A stretch of DNA of 7,907 nt from Thermoanaerobaculaceae bacterium (GTDB lineage: Bacteria > Acidobacteriota > UBA4820). The notes under the pieces are model-generated. The model was not told the DNA's origin, searched no databases, and saw only the letters and a program-made list of their open reading frames with translations. The DNA lies in contig JAAZNT010000377.1 of the NCBI GenBank assembly GCA_012798145.1, positions 1 to 7,907 of the forward strand, written 5' to 3'. The translations under genes were made by a program, and so were the position numbers. Of this stretch, positions 1-6,857 are shown one piece after another (position 1 is the first letter of the stretch; each line of letters opens with the position of its first letter).

Positions 1-43
1 ATTAACTAAATTCCAATGGCGGAATTAGGGTTTTCTCTTTTAT

Positions 44-72
44 TTGAAATTAGCGAAGAAAAAGTTTAAAAT
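44..72 (+). promoter_or_regulatory. Predicted sigma-70-type promoter for recJ
   Basis: TTGAAA at 44-49 (5 of 6 to the TTGACA -35 consensus) is followed, after exactly 17 bases, by TAAAAT at 67-72 (5 of 6 to TATAAT). Transcription would begin near 79-80. That gives a leader of only about 16 bases before the TTG at 96 and would leave almost none before the upstream TTG at 81. It is read directly from sequence; no transcript evidence is available. Confidence 0.6.
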
Positions 73-83
73 CACCTTTTTTG

Positions 84-89
84 AAAGGA
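84..89 (+). promoter_or_regulatory. Ribosome binding site that decides the recJ start
   Basis: AAAGGA at 84-89 lies six T residues upstream of the in-frame TTG at 96, which is normal Shine-Dalgarno spacing. The upstream in-frame TTG at 81 precedes this motif and has no purine-rich site of its own, so 96 is the better start. There is no in-frame ATG nearby. Confidence 0.6.
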
Positions 90-95
90 TTTTTT

Positions 96-1736
96 TTGGC
101 GACAAGTGTTTGGAAAGAAATAGAGTTGGACGAAAGGGCTTTAAGACTTGGCAGGGAAAGAGATCTTTCTCTTCTTGAAGCAAACATAGTTTCTCGCCTT
201 CTTCATCCTCGCCTTGAAGGGGCATATTTTAATCAAGAGCCTCTTTCCTTTGATATCCAGATCCCAAACTTAGATGAATCAGCGAAATTTATAGCAAAAG
301 CGATAAAGGATGGAAAGAAAATACTTGTTCATGGGGATTATGACACAGACGGAATTATGGGAACTACAATTCTTTACAGCGGACTTAAATCGCTCAAGGC
401 GAATGTCTCCTTTTTTATTCCATCGCGATTTGAAAACGGATATGGGCTTTCTTCCTGCAGTGTCGATGCTGCAAAAAGGGAAAAAGCGGATGTTGTTCTC
501 ACCGTTGACTGCGGAACAAATTCAAAAGATGTTCAAATAGAACTTGAGTCTCTCGGGGTTGCACTTGTTGTAACAGATCACCACATTCCTGAAAAAGAAA
601 ATTTGGTCGATTCCTTTCTTGTCAATCCTTTTCTTGGAAACGATGAAGAAGCAAAGATGCTTTCCGGGGCTACTGTAGGTTATCTTCTTTTAAGAAAAGT
701 GGCAGAGAATCTTAATGAAATACTTCCCGAAGAGCCGTTTTTGCGTTTGTGTGGAATTGCTACCGTTTCTGATGTTGTTCCGATTGGGGCTTTCAATTGG
801 AATTTGTGCAAGAAAGCTTTTTCTGCGCTTCAATCTTCACCAAGCCCGGGGCTTAATGCTCTTTTGAAGAAATGCCCTATGCCTCCCTATAGATGTCATC
901 ACATCGCTTTTTATCTTTCTCCAAGACTTAATGCTGCAGGAAGAATGGAGGACGCGAATCTTGTTTTGGATATTCTTTTGGAAAGGGACTTGGAAAGAGC
1001 TGAAGACCTTGTTGAAAAACTTGAAGAACTAAACACTACAAGAAGATACCTTCAAGCACAGATGGCGGAAGAAATAGAGAAGAATTTTGGAGACGACGAC
1101 CTTCCCTTTCTTTTCTGCGCTTCGGAAAGATTTCATCTTGGGCTTCTTGGACCGGTTGCTTCAAGGCTTTGTCAGGAAAAAAATAAATCTGTTTTCTTAA
1201 TTTCGGTTGATGGCGAAAGCGCAACCGGCTCTGCCCGCTCGGTTGAAGATGTTGACATAACATCTCTCTTGAGGGAAAGCGAGGGAATTTTTAAAAGACT
1301 TGGGGGGCACGAAAGAGCTGCGGGATTTACTCTTGAAACAAGCAACATAGTTAAACTGAGAGAATTTCTTGAAAAAAAATACAAAATATCTGATTCACCC
1401 AAAGAATCCGTAAATTACTATTTTTTCATACAGCCGAAACAGACTGAAATAGTTTGGGAGATTCTTGGAAAGCTCGACCCTATTGAACCTTCAATTAAGC
1501 ACCCCTGCTTTGCTTTGGAGACGAAACAACTCTCTCCTCCCAAAATAATAAAGGACAAGCACCTTCTTTGGAACATTCCGCTCAATAACGGCAGAAGCGT
1601 TTCAGCATTTTATTTTGACGCTTTAAGCAAAATCTCAAAAATTCCAACAAACGAAAGATTGATTGTGGGAAGAATTCTGCCGGATAAATTAAGGTCAAAT
1701 CCCAACTTCTTTTTCGAAGTAAAAGACATTATTTAA
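96..1736 (+). CDS. recJ: Single-stranded-DNA-specific 5'-3' exonuclease RecJ
   Basis: RecJ degrades single-stranded DNA 5' to 3' in recombinational repair, mismatch repair and rescue of stalled forks, in the cytoplasm. The DHH phosphoesterase core is clear. Numbering from the TTG at 96 (546 residues), DYDTDG is at 81-86, VDCG at 137-140, TDHH at 160-163 and SDVVP at 225-229; these supply the Asp/His ligands for the two metal ions. RLNAAGRM follows at about 277-284. The DHHA1 domain carries GSAR (378-381) and GGHERAAG (403-410). The last 100 or so residues fit the RecJ OB-fold DNA-binding domain. The protein is short for the family (from memory, E. coli about 577 residues, some Firmicutes nearly 800), so it lacks the extra C-terminal domain of long forms. 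It is first in the window behind its own promoter. An alternative TTG start at 81 would add five residues but is less likely. No catalytic residue appears to be missing. Confidence 0.96.
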   Translation: MATSVWKEIELDERALRLGRERDLSLLEANIVSRLLHPRLEGAYFNQEPLSFDIQIPNLDESAKFIAKAIKDGKKILVHGDYDTDGIMGTTILYSGLKSLKANVSFFIPSRFENGYGLSSCSVDAAKREKADVVLTVDCGTNSKDVQIELESLGVALVVTDHHIPEKENLVDSFLVNPFLGNDEEAKMLSGATVGYLLLRKVAENLNEILPEEPFLRLCGIATVSDVVPIGAFNWNLCKKAFSALQSSPSPGLNALLKKCPMPPYRCHHIAFYLSPRLNAAGRMEDANLVLDILLERDLERAEDLVEKLEELNTTRRYLQAQMAEEIEKNFGDDDLPFLFCASERFHLGLLGPVASRLCQEKNKSVFLISVDGESATGSARSVEDVDITSLLRESEGIFKRLGGHERAAGFTLETSNIVKLREFLEKKYKISDSPKESVNYYFFIQPKQTEIVWEILGKLDPIEPSIKHPCFALETKQLSPPKIIKDKHLLWNIPLNNGRSVSAFYFDALSKISKIPTNERLIVGRILPDKLRSNPNFFFEVKDII

Positions 1737-1751
1737 AAGTTGTGGTATAAT
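1723..1751 (+). promoter_or_regulatory. Extended -10 promoter for ppdK, overlapping the recJ 3' end
   Basis: TGGTATAAT at 1743-1751 is a full extended -10 element (TGn plus TATAAT). A partial -35, AAGACA at 1723-1728 (4 of 6), sits 17 bases upstream of the TATAAT and lies inside the last codons of recJ. The predicted start near 1758 gives a leader of about 23 bases. No terminator is visible between recJ and ppdK, so read-through from recJ could add to this promoter. Confidence 0.65.
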
Positions 1752-1780
1752 TCCCCTATTTTTTTAGGAAGGAGCATACG

Positions 1781-4507
1781 ATGAATAAATGGGTTTATTT
1801 TTTTGGCGAAGGAAAAGCAGAAGGCAATGGAAAAATGAAGGAACTTCTTGGTGGCAAGGGAGCAGGGCTTGCAGAAATGACAAACCTTGGCATTCCGGTT
1901 CCACCGGGATTTACAATTACAACTGAGGTTTGCACCTATTTTTATCAAAACAATAAAACCTATCCAAAAGACCTTGAAGAGCAGTTAAAAAAGGCTCTTC
2001 TAAAAGTTGAAAAGATAATGGGAAGAAAATTTGGGGATCCTTCAAACCCCCTTCTGTTTTCCGTCAGGTCAGGGGCGCGCGCTTCAATGCCCGGAATGAT
2101 GGACACTATTCTCAATCTCGGCTTAAACGACAAATGTGTTGAAGGACTTGCAAAAGTAACCGGAAACCCCCGTTTTGCCTACGACTCATACAGAAGGTTT
2201 GTCGCTATGTACGGCGATGTTGTTCTTGGGTTGAAACCTCAAAGCAAAAAAGAGGACGATCCCTTTGAAGTGATAATTGAAGAAATGAAAAAGAAAAAGG
2301 GAGTCAAGTTTGACACGGAACTTAAAACCGAAGACCTTAAAGAACTTGTTTCACTTTATAAGGCAGAAATAAAGAAAAAATTAGGAGTTGATTTCCCTGA
2401 AGATCCTTATGAACAGTTGTGGGGAGCGATCGGTGCGGTTTTTGGTTCTTGGATGAACGAAAGGGCGATCGCATACAGACAGCTTTACAACATTCCAAGT
2501 GATTGGGGAACCGCAGTCAATGTTCAAACGATGGTTTTCGGAAACAAAGGCGACAATTCAGGAACGGGAGTGGGATTTACAAGGGATCCCGCACTCGGCG
2601 AAAACAGACTTTACGGAGAGTTTTTAATAAACGCTCAAGGCGAGGATGTCGTCGCAGGTATAAGAACTCCCCAGCCGATAGAAAAACTTGGCGAAGTGAT
2701 GCCGGAAGTCTACAAACAGCTTGTTGAAATTAGAAACAAGCTGGAGAGCCATTTTAAGGATATGCAGGATTTTGAGTTTACAATTGAAGACGGCAAACTT
2801 TGGATGCTCCAGACAAGAACAGGAAAAAGACATCCTTTTGCCGCCGCAAAAATGGCTGTTGATATGTTTAATGAAGGGCTCATTGATGAAAAGGAAGCGC
2901 TTTCAAGGCCTGAGGCGGACGGAATAGCCGCTTTTCTTGCCCCCGTTTTTGATTCAAAAGCGAAAGAAGAGGCGACAAGAAGCGGAAAAATCCTTGCAAA
3001 AGGTCTCCCCGCAGGACCGGGAGGAGCGTCGGGAAAGATAGTTTTCAACGCTGTTGACGCTGAAAACTGGGCAAAAAAAGGCGAAAAAGTGCTTCTTGTG
3101 AGAAAATTCACAAGCCCCGAAGACATTAAAGGAATGAACGCCGCCCAAGGTATTTTGACAGCGCAGGGGGGAATGACATCACACGCGGCTCTTGTTGCAA
3201 GGCAGATGGGAAAAGTTTGCATCGTCGGTTGCAGCGCCCTTGACATTGATTATGAAAAAGGAGAATTGCAGGTCAAAGGAAAAATTTTCAAAGAGGGTGA
3301 TTTCCTCTCAATAGACGGTTTTACTGGAGAAGTGATTGAAGGAGAACTTCCGACCAAACCCTCCGAAACATTGCAGGTGCTAAATGGAGAAATCAAACCC
3401 GACAATGCCGAGAACTATAAAAGGTTTGCAAAACTTATGGAATGGGCTGACAAATACAGAAAAATGGAAGTATGGACAAACGCAGACACTCCAAAGCAGG
3501 CACAGACTGCTGTAATGCTTGGAGCGCAGGGAATAGGGCTTTGCAGAACAGAGCATATGTTCTTTGAAGGAGAGAGAATCCACTATGTCAGAAGAATGAT
3601 CCTTTCCGAAAGTGAAAAAGAAAGAAAGGAAGCTCTCTATTACCTCTTTCCAATGCAGAAGGAGGATTTCATAGGTATTTTCAAAGCGATGGACGGCAGG
3701 CCTGTCACAATAAGACTTCTTGACCCGCCGTTGCACGAATTCCTTCCCTCAAAAGAAGCGCTTGCTCCAGAAGTTTTTGAAGAAAAAGTTTCTGCTATAG
3801 CCAAAGAACTAAAAGTTGACTCCGAAGAAATAATCAAAAGGATAGAATCTCTTCACGAAAACAACCCGATGCTTGGACACAGGGGGTGCAGACTTGGAGT
3901 CACCTTCCCTGAAATCTACGAAATGCAGATAAAGGCGATAATTGAAGCAGCCGTCTCTGTTGCAAAAGAGGGAAGAAAAGTCAAGCCGGAAGTTATGATC
4001 CCGATCGTTGCAACAGAAGCCGAAATGAAAATATTTGCCGAAATGACAAGAAAAATCGCAGAAGAAGTTTTTGAGAAAGAGGGCAAAAAGGTTGATTACC
4101 TTGTCGGGACAATGATTGAACTTCCAAGAGCGTGCGTAGCCGCGGACAAAATAGCAAAATATGCGGAGTTCTTCTCTTTCGGAACAAACGATTTGACTCA
4201 AACAACCTGCGGGATTTCAAGAGACGATGTCAAGGGATTTTTAGGCGCCTACCTTGACAGAGAAATTTTCCCTGCAGACCCCTTCCAGAAAATTGACAGG
4301 GAAGGGGTGGGCGAATTGATGAAAATGGCTGTCTCCAAAGGAAGAGCATCAAGGAAAGACCTTCAAATTGGAATCTGTGGAGAGCACGGCGGAGAGCCGA
4401 GTTCAGTTGAATTCTGCTACCAGATTGGGCTCAACTATGTCTCCTGTTCGCCTTACAGAGTGCCGGTGGCGAGACTTGCAGCAGCCCAAGCCGCACTGAA
4501 GAAATAA
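1781..4507 (+). CDS. ppdK: Pyruvate, phosphate dikinase (PPDK)
   Basis: PPDK interconverts pyruvate + ATP + phosphate with phosphoenolpyruvate + AMP + diphosphate. In anaerobes it can act in glycolysis using diphosphate, or toward PEP synthesis. It is cytoplasmic and usually a dimer. The 908-residue protein has all three domains. The N-terminal ATP-grasp nucleotide-binding region (about 1-350) includes GGKGAGL (24-30), SVRSGARASMPGMMD (94-108) and the acidic/glutamine/arginine residues D330, E332, Q344 and R346. The swivelling phosphohistidine domain has GGMTSHAA, with catalytic His468 and adjacent Thr466. The C-terminal TIM barrel binds PEP/pyruvate and carries LCRTEHMF (R589), RLLDPPLHEF (R645), E780, SFGTNDLTQ (799-807) and the catalytic cysteine in CGEHGGEPSS (C866). 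It is somewhat longer than the roughly 874-residue Clostridium symbiosum enzyme. The ATG is preceded by AGGAAGGAG (1766-1774), with a spacer of six. A strong terminator follows. No regulatory-protein (PDRP) gene is adjacent. Confidence 0.98.
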   Translation: MNKWVYFFGEGKAEGNGKMKELLGGKGAGLAEMTNLGIPVPPGFTITTEVCTYFYQNNKTYPKDLEEQLKKALLKVEKIMGRKFGDPSNPLLFSVRSGARASMPGMMDTILNLGLNDKCVEGLAKVTGNPRFAYDSYRRFVAMYGDVVLGLKPQSKKEDDPFEVIIEEMKKKKGVKFDTELKTEDLKELVSLYKAEIKKKLGVDFPEDPYEQLWGAIGAVFGSWMNERAIAYRQLYNIPSDWGTAVNVQTMVFGNKGDNSGTGVGFTRDPALGENRLYGEFLINAQGEDVVAGIRTPQPIEKLGEVMPEVYKQLVEIRNKLESHFKDMQDFEFTIEDGKLWMLQTRTGKRHPFAAAKMAVDMFNEGLIDEKEALSRPEADGIAAFLAPVFDSKAKEEATRSGKILAKGLPAGPGGASGKIVFNAVDAENWAKKGEKVLLVRKFTSPEDIKGMNAAQGILTAQGGMTSHAALVARQMGKVCIVGCSALDIDYEKGELQVKGKIFKEGDFLSIDGFTGEVIEGELPTKPSETLQVLNGEIKPDNAENYKRFAKLMEWADKYRKMEVWTNADTPKQAQTAVMLGAQGIGLCRTEHMFFEGERIHYVRRMILSESEKERKEALYYLFPMQKEDFIGIFKAMDGRPVTIRLLDPPLHEFLPSKEALAPEVFEEKVSAIAKELKVDSEEIIKRIESLHENNPMLGHRGCRLGVTFPEIYEMQIKAIIEAAVSVAKEGRKVKPEVMIPIVATEAEMKIFAEMTRKIAEEVFEKEGKKVDYLVGTMIELPRACVAADKIAKYAEFFSFGTNDLTQTTCGISRDDVKGFLGAYLDREIFPADPFQKIDREGVGELMKMAVSKGRASRKDLQIGICGEHGGEPSSVEFCYQIGLNYVSCSPYRVPVARLAAAQAALKK

Positions 4508-4535
4508 AGCGGTTTTAAAAACTTTTGCTCTACCC

Positions 4536-4576
4536 AAAAAGGCAGAATTTTTAAAAGATTCTGCCTTTTTTCTTTT
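4536..4576 (+). terminator. Strong intrinsic terminator after ppdK
   Basis: GGCAGAAT at 4541-4548 pairs with ATTCTGCC at 4558-4565 (8 bp). The flanking A5 (4536-4540) and T5 (4566-4570) extend the stem to 13 bp, around a 9-base loop. A T-rich tail follows. It lies 29 bases after the ppdK stop and separates ppdK from the transporter. The A-stem-T symmetry means it could also act on the other strand, though no - strand gene ends here. Confidence 0.9.
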
Positions 4577-4605
4577 ATTTAGTGTTTTTCCTCTTTCTCT
4601 TTGCT

Positions 4606-4634
4606 TTTAATTGATTGAGATTTGGGATTATAAT
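4606..4634 (+). promoter_or_regulatory. Predicted promoter for the AGCS symporter
   Basis: TATAAT at 4629-4634 is a perfect -10 box just downstream of the ppdK terminator. The -35 is poor: TTTAAT at 4606-4611 has only 3 of 6 consensus bases at a 17-base spacer. Two better-looking TTGs, at 4601 and 4611, are spaced wrongly (22 and 12 bases). Initiation near 4641 would leave a leader of only about 10 bases before the ATG at 4651, so either the leader is very short or the promoter depends on an activator. Confidence 0.5.
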
Positions 4635-4650
4635 TTAATCTGGAAGATAG

Positions 4651-6033
4651 ATGGAAGGCGTGAACGATATTCTTTCAAAGATAAGCGATTTTGTCTGGGG
4701 TTATCCTCTTATAATCCTTCTTATGGGAACCCACATCTATTTGACATTCAGATTGAAGTTCATTCAAAGATTTGTTCCCCTTGCAGTGAAAATTTCATTA
4801 AAAAGAAAAAGAGAGGGAAAAGGGGACATAAGCCAGTTTGGTGCTCTGTCCACTGCTCTTGCGGCGACAGTTGGAACAGGAAACATTGTTGGAGTGGCTA
4901 CTGCAGTTTCTGCCGGGGGACCGGGAGCGGTTTTATGGATGTGGCTCACAGGAGTTTTTGGAATTTCAACAAAATATTCCGAAGCGTTGCTCAGCGTTAA
5001 ATTCAGAACAAAAAACAGCAAAGGAGAGACAATCGGAGGACCGATGTTTGTCCTTGAAAAAGGACTGAAAGCAAAGTGGCTTGGCTTTGTTTTTGCTTTC
5101 CTCTGCGCGTTTGCGGCATTTGGGATCGGCTGTATGGTTCAGGCGAACGCCATTTCTTCTATGATTAAAGAAACTTTGATTCATTACAATGTAAATAAGT
5201 CAAATGCAGAATTTGTTGTCATTCTTGTTGGATTCATCCTTGCGGCTTTAACAGCGGTTGTGGTTTTGGGAGGAATAAAATGGATCGCTTCATTTTGCGA
5301 GAGAATTGTTCCCTTTATGGTGATTATCTATGTCTTTGGATGTCTTATTCTTCTTGCAGTCCATTTTGACAAACTGCCATCCACGATCGCTTTAATATTT
5401 TCTTCCGCTTTTACAGGTCAGGCTGCTATCGGAGGTTTCTTGGGCGCTGGGGTAAAAGAGGCGATGAGATACGGGATAGCAAGAGGGCTATTTTCAAACG
5501 AATCGGGGCTTGGAAGCGCTCCTATAGTCGCCGCCTGCGCTCAGACCAAAAATAGCGTAAGGCAGGCACTTGTTTCAATGACGGGAACTTTTTGGGATAC
5601 AGTTGTTATTTGCGCTCTTACGGGGCTTGTTCTTGTTAATTCGGGAAAGTGGAAGGAAGGGATCAACGGCGCAGCGTTGACTAAGGAGGCGTTCACTGAC
5701 TTATCCTATTTCGGTCCGATGGTTCTTTCCCTTTCGCTTTTCTTTTTTGTTTTTTCAACTATTCTTGGATGGGAGTATTACGGAGAAAAAGGGGCAGAGT
5801 TTATCTTTGGCGAAAAATGCCAGAAACCATACAGAATTTTGTGGGTGGTTTTTGTTTTTATAGGAAGCACACTTGCTCTCAAGAGCGTTTGGACTTTTGC
5901 GGACATCGCAAACGGGCTGATGGTTATTCCAAATGTTCTTTCATTGATTCTTCTTCAAAAGGTTATTTTATCTGAAACGAAACGCTTTCTTTATTCAAAT
6001 AAAATAGATGAAGTTGACAAAGAATTGGAGTAA
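4651..6033 (+). CDS. Alanine/glycine:cation symporter (AGCS family)
   Basis: This is an inner-membrane secondary transporter that imports small amino acids, typically alanine or glycine, with Na+ (or H+). The 460 residues match the usual family length. Family motifs are intact: GALSTALAATVGTGNIVGVA (64-83), GGPGAVLWMW (89-98) followed by KYSEALL (108-114), GGPMF (129-133), RGLFSNESGLGSAP (278-291) and STILGWEYYGE (369-379). About ten hydrophobic helices can be seen, including residues 14-33, 75-105, 145-165, 187-208, 217-237, 310-330, 353-372 and 397-415. The C-terminus is short, charged and cytoplasmic-looking. The N-terminal ATG has a modest GGAAG site (4642-4646) with a four-base spacer; a GTG at 4660 is a weaker alternative. 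SNESGLGSAP has Ser285 where Ala is commoner in homologues I remember. The next gene starts 20 bases downstream, probably in the same operon. Exact substrate and coupling ion cannot be read from sequence. Confidence 0.95.
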   Translation: MEGVNDILSKISDFVWGYPLIILLMGTHIYLTFRLKFIQRFVPLAVKISLKRKREGKGDISQFGALSTALAATVGTGNIVGVATAVSAGGPGAVLWMWLTGVFGISTKYSEALLSVKFRTKNSKGETIGGPMFVLEKGLKAKWLGFVFAFLCAFAAFGIGCMVQANAISSMIKETLIHYNVNKSNAEFVVILVGFILAALTAVVVLGGIKWIASFCERIVPFMVIIYVFGCLILLAVHFDKLPSTIALIFSSAFTGQAAIGGFLGAGVKEAMRYGIARGLFSNESGLGSAPIVAACAQTKNSVRQALVSMTGTFWDTVVICALTGLVLVNSGKWKEGINGAALTKEAFTDLSYFGPMVLSLSLFFFVFSTILGWEYYGEKGAEFIFGEKCQKPYRILWVVFVFIGSTLALKSVWTFADIANGLMVIPNVLSLILLQKVILSETKRFLYSNKIDEVDKELE

Positions 6034-6053
6034 AATGGATCTGGAGGTGAAAA

Positions 6054-6857
6054 ATGAGAAAATGGTTCTTTTTTACAATTGCGTTGATAATCTTTTCGGT
6101 TTCAACTTTTAGCCAGTCGATAAACGAAGTAGAACCAAACGGCTGTATTTCATTGGTTGACGGAAACGACCAGTATCAGACTCTATATCCCGGAACTACC
6201 CTTTTTGGAAGCGTCTCCACTTCTGACACAGAAGGATGCCTCTATTTTGAATACAGTGATGGGGATGAATACATTGAAGACTTATACGCTGTTGAGATTC
6301 CTTCAGACGGATACTATTCCTTGTCGCTTTTCTTTTCGGGGAATATAGACCTTGATTTTTTCCTTATGGATGAAGACCTTAATGTTTTAAATCCTGATGA
6401 TTGCGGCTCTTACAACTGCGGGGTAACCTGCGGTGTTCCAGAGATGATGAATATTTATCTCAGTCAGGGAAGATACATTCTTGGAATTTCTGTGCCTACC
6501 GTCTATTACTGTTTTGAAACTTTTAGCAGCAACTATGTTTTTTCCATTTCCAATTCTTCAGCTCCCTTACAGAGGCCTTATGTGACAAGTTTGGCTAAGG
6601 CGTCAAATCCATTTAGACTTCTTGCGTTTGGAAAGAATCTTTCAAATGTAACAAAAGTTTATATTTCCGGAAGCGAGTGGATAAATTTCAAATTGAGTGG
6701 CGATGAACTTATAAAAGTAAAGGGCGGAAACAGCTTAAAAAGCAAGTTTCCCAAAGACGGGAGCTGGGTTCCTATCACTTTTGTCAACTCCTCAAACCAG
6801 TCAACAACAATACTTTATAACCGTCTTTACAATATGTGGCACGAGGGCGGGTTTTAG
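6054..6857 (+). CDS. Secreted protein with PPC-like domain, function unknown
   Basis: I do not recognise this as a named protein. A classic signal peptide (basic MRKW, then a hydrophobic core to about residue 19) probably ends at TFS|QS, so the mature protein starts near Q21. It is not a lipoprotein: no cysteine sits at the cleavage site. Residues 23-167 resemble a bacterial pre-peptidase C-terminal (PPC) beta-sandwich: an opening EVEPNG, then YPGTTLFGSV, a YAVEIPSDGYYSLSL strand pair, an acidic NIDLDFFLMDED segment, and closing GRYILGIS. Residues 175-256 may form a second beta-sandwich of TIG/IPT type (PYVTSL...FGKNLSNVTKVYISG). Six cysteines (31, 62, 117, 122, 126, 153) all lie in the first domain and could form three disulfides. 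Tyrosine is frequent. No protease or other catalytic motif is seen. GGAGGTGA (6043-6050) gives a strong ribosome site for the ATG. The gene likely shares the transporter's transcript and overlaps the convergent gene by four bases. Confidence 0.85.
   Translation: MRKWFFFTIALIIFSVSTFSQSINEVEPNGCISLVDGNDQYQTLYPGTTLFGSVSTSDTEGCLYFEYSDGDEYIEDLYAVEIPSDGYYSLSLFFSGNIDLDFFLMDEDLNVLNPDDCGSYNCGVTCGVPEMMNIYLSQGRYILGISVPTVYYCFETFSSNYVFSISNSSAPLQRPYVTSLAKASNPFRLLAFGKNLSNVTKVYISGSEWINFKLSGDELIKVKGGNSLKSKFPKDGSWVPITFVNSSNQSTTILYNRLYNMWHEGGF
6726..6751 (-). terminator. Possible weak terminator hairpin for the - strand gene
   Basis: Read on the - strand, GGAAAC pairs with GTTTCC, and an inner GCTT pairs with AAGC around a three-base loop, with a small 2x1 internal loop. 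It is followed by an interrupted T-rich stretch (GCCCTTTACTTTT). It lies about 100 bases past the - strand stop, inside the secreted-protein coding region. It may be chance, since the sequence must also encode protein. Confidence 0.2.

Noticed and set aside
11..35. Sequence resembling a tRNA-Leu D-arm (ATGGCGGAATTAGGG)
   Set aside because: The match does not continue into a D-loop, anticodon arm or acceptor stem; the following TTTTCTC does not fit.
1751..1770. Short inverted repeat around a T7 run ahead of the ppdK ribosome site
   Set aside because: At most four paired bases, and its 5' half lies upstream of the predicted transcription start, so it would not form in the RNA.
2710..3246. 178-codon open frame antisense to ppdK
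   Set aside because: It lies wholly opposite a well-conserved coding region and has no recognisable protein features; it reflects ppdK codon bias.
3809..4201. 130-codon open frame antisense to ppdK
   Set aside because: Cys/Phe-rich translation typical of the reverse complement of Lys/Glu-rich coding sequence; no supporting motifs.
4508..4650. Possible small RNA or riboswitch between ppdK and the symporter
   Set aside because: Only a terminator and a -10 box are visible; the predicted symporter leader is too short for a riboswitch.
4611..5000. 129-codon + strand frame overlapping the start of the symporter
   Set aside because: It overlaps conserved symporter sequence in another frame, and its Cys/Ser/Arg-rich translation resembles no family.
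6014..6036. Perfect TTGACA at 6014-6019 with TAAAAT at 6031-6036 before the secreted-protein gene
   Set aside because: The spacer is only 11 bases, too short for sigma-70; at 17 bases the sequence (GGATCT) is not a -10 box. The gene is more likely co-transcribed with the symporter.
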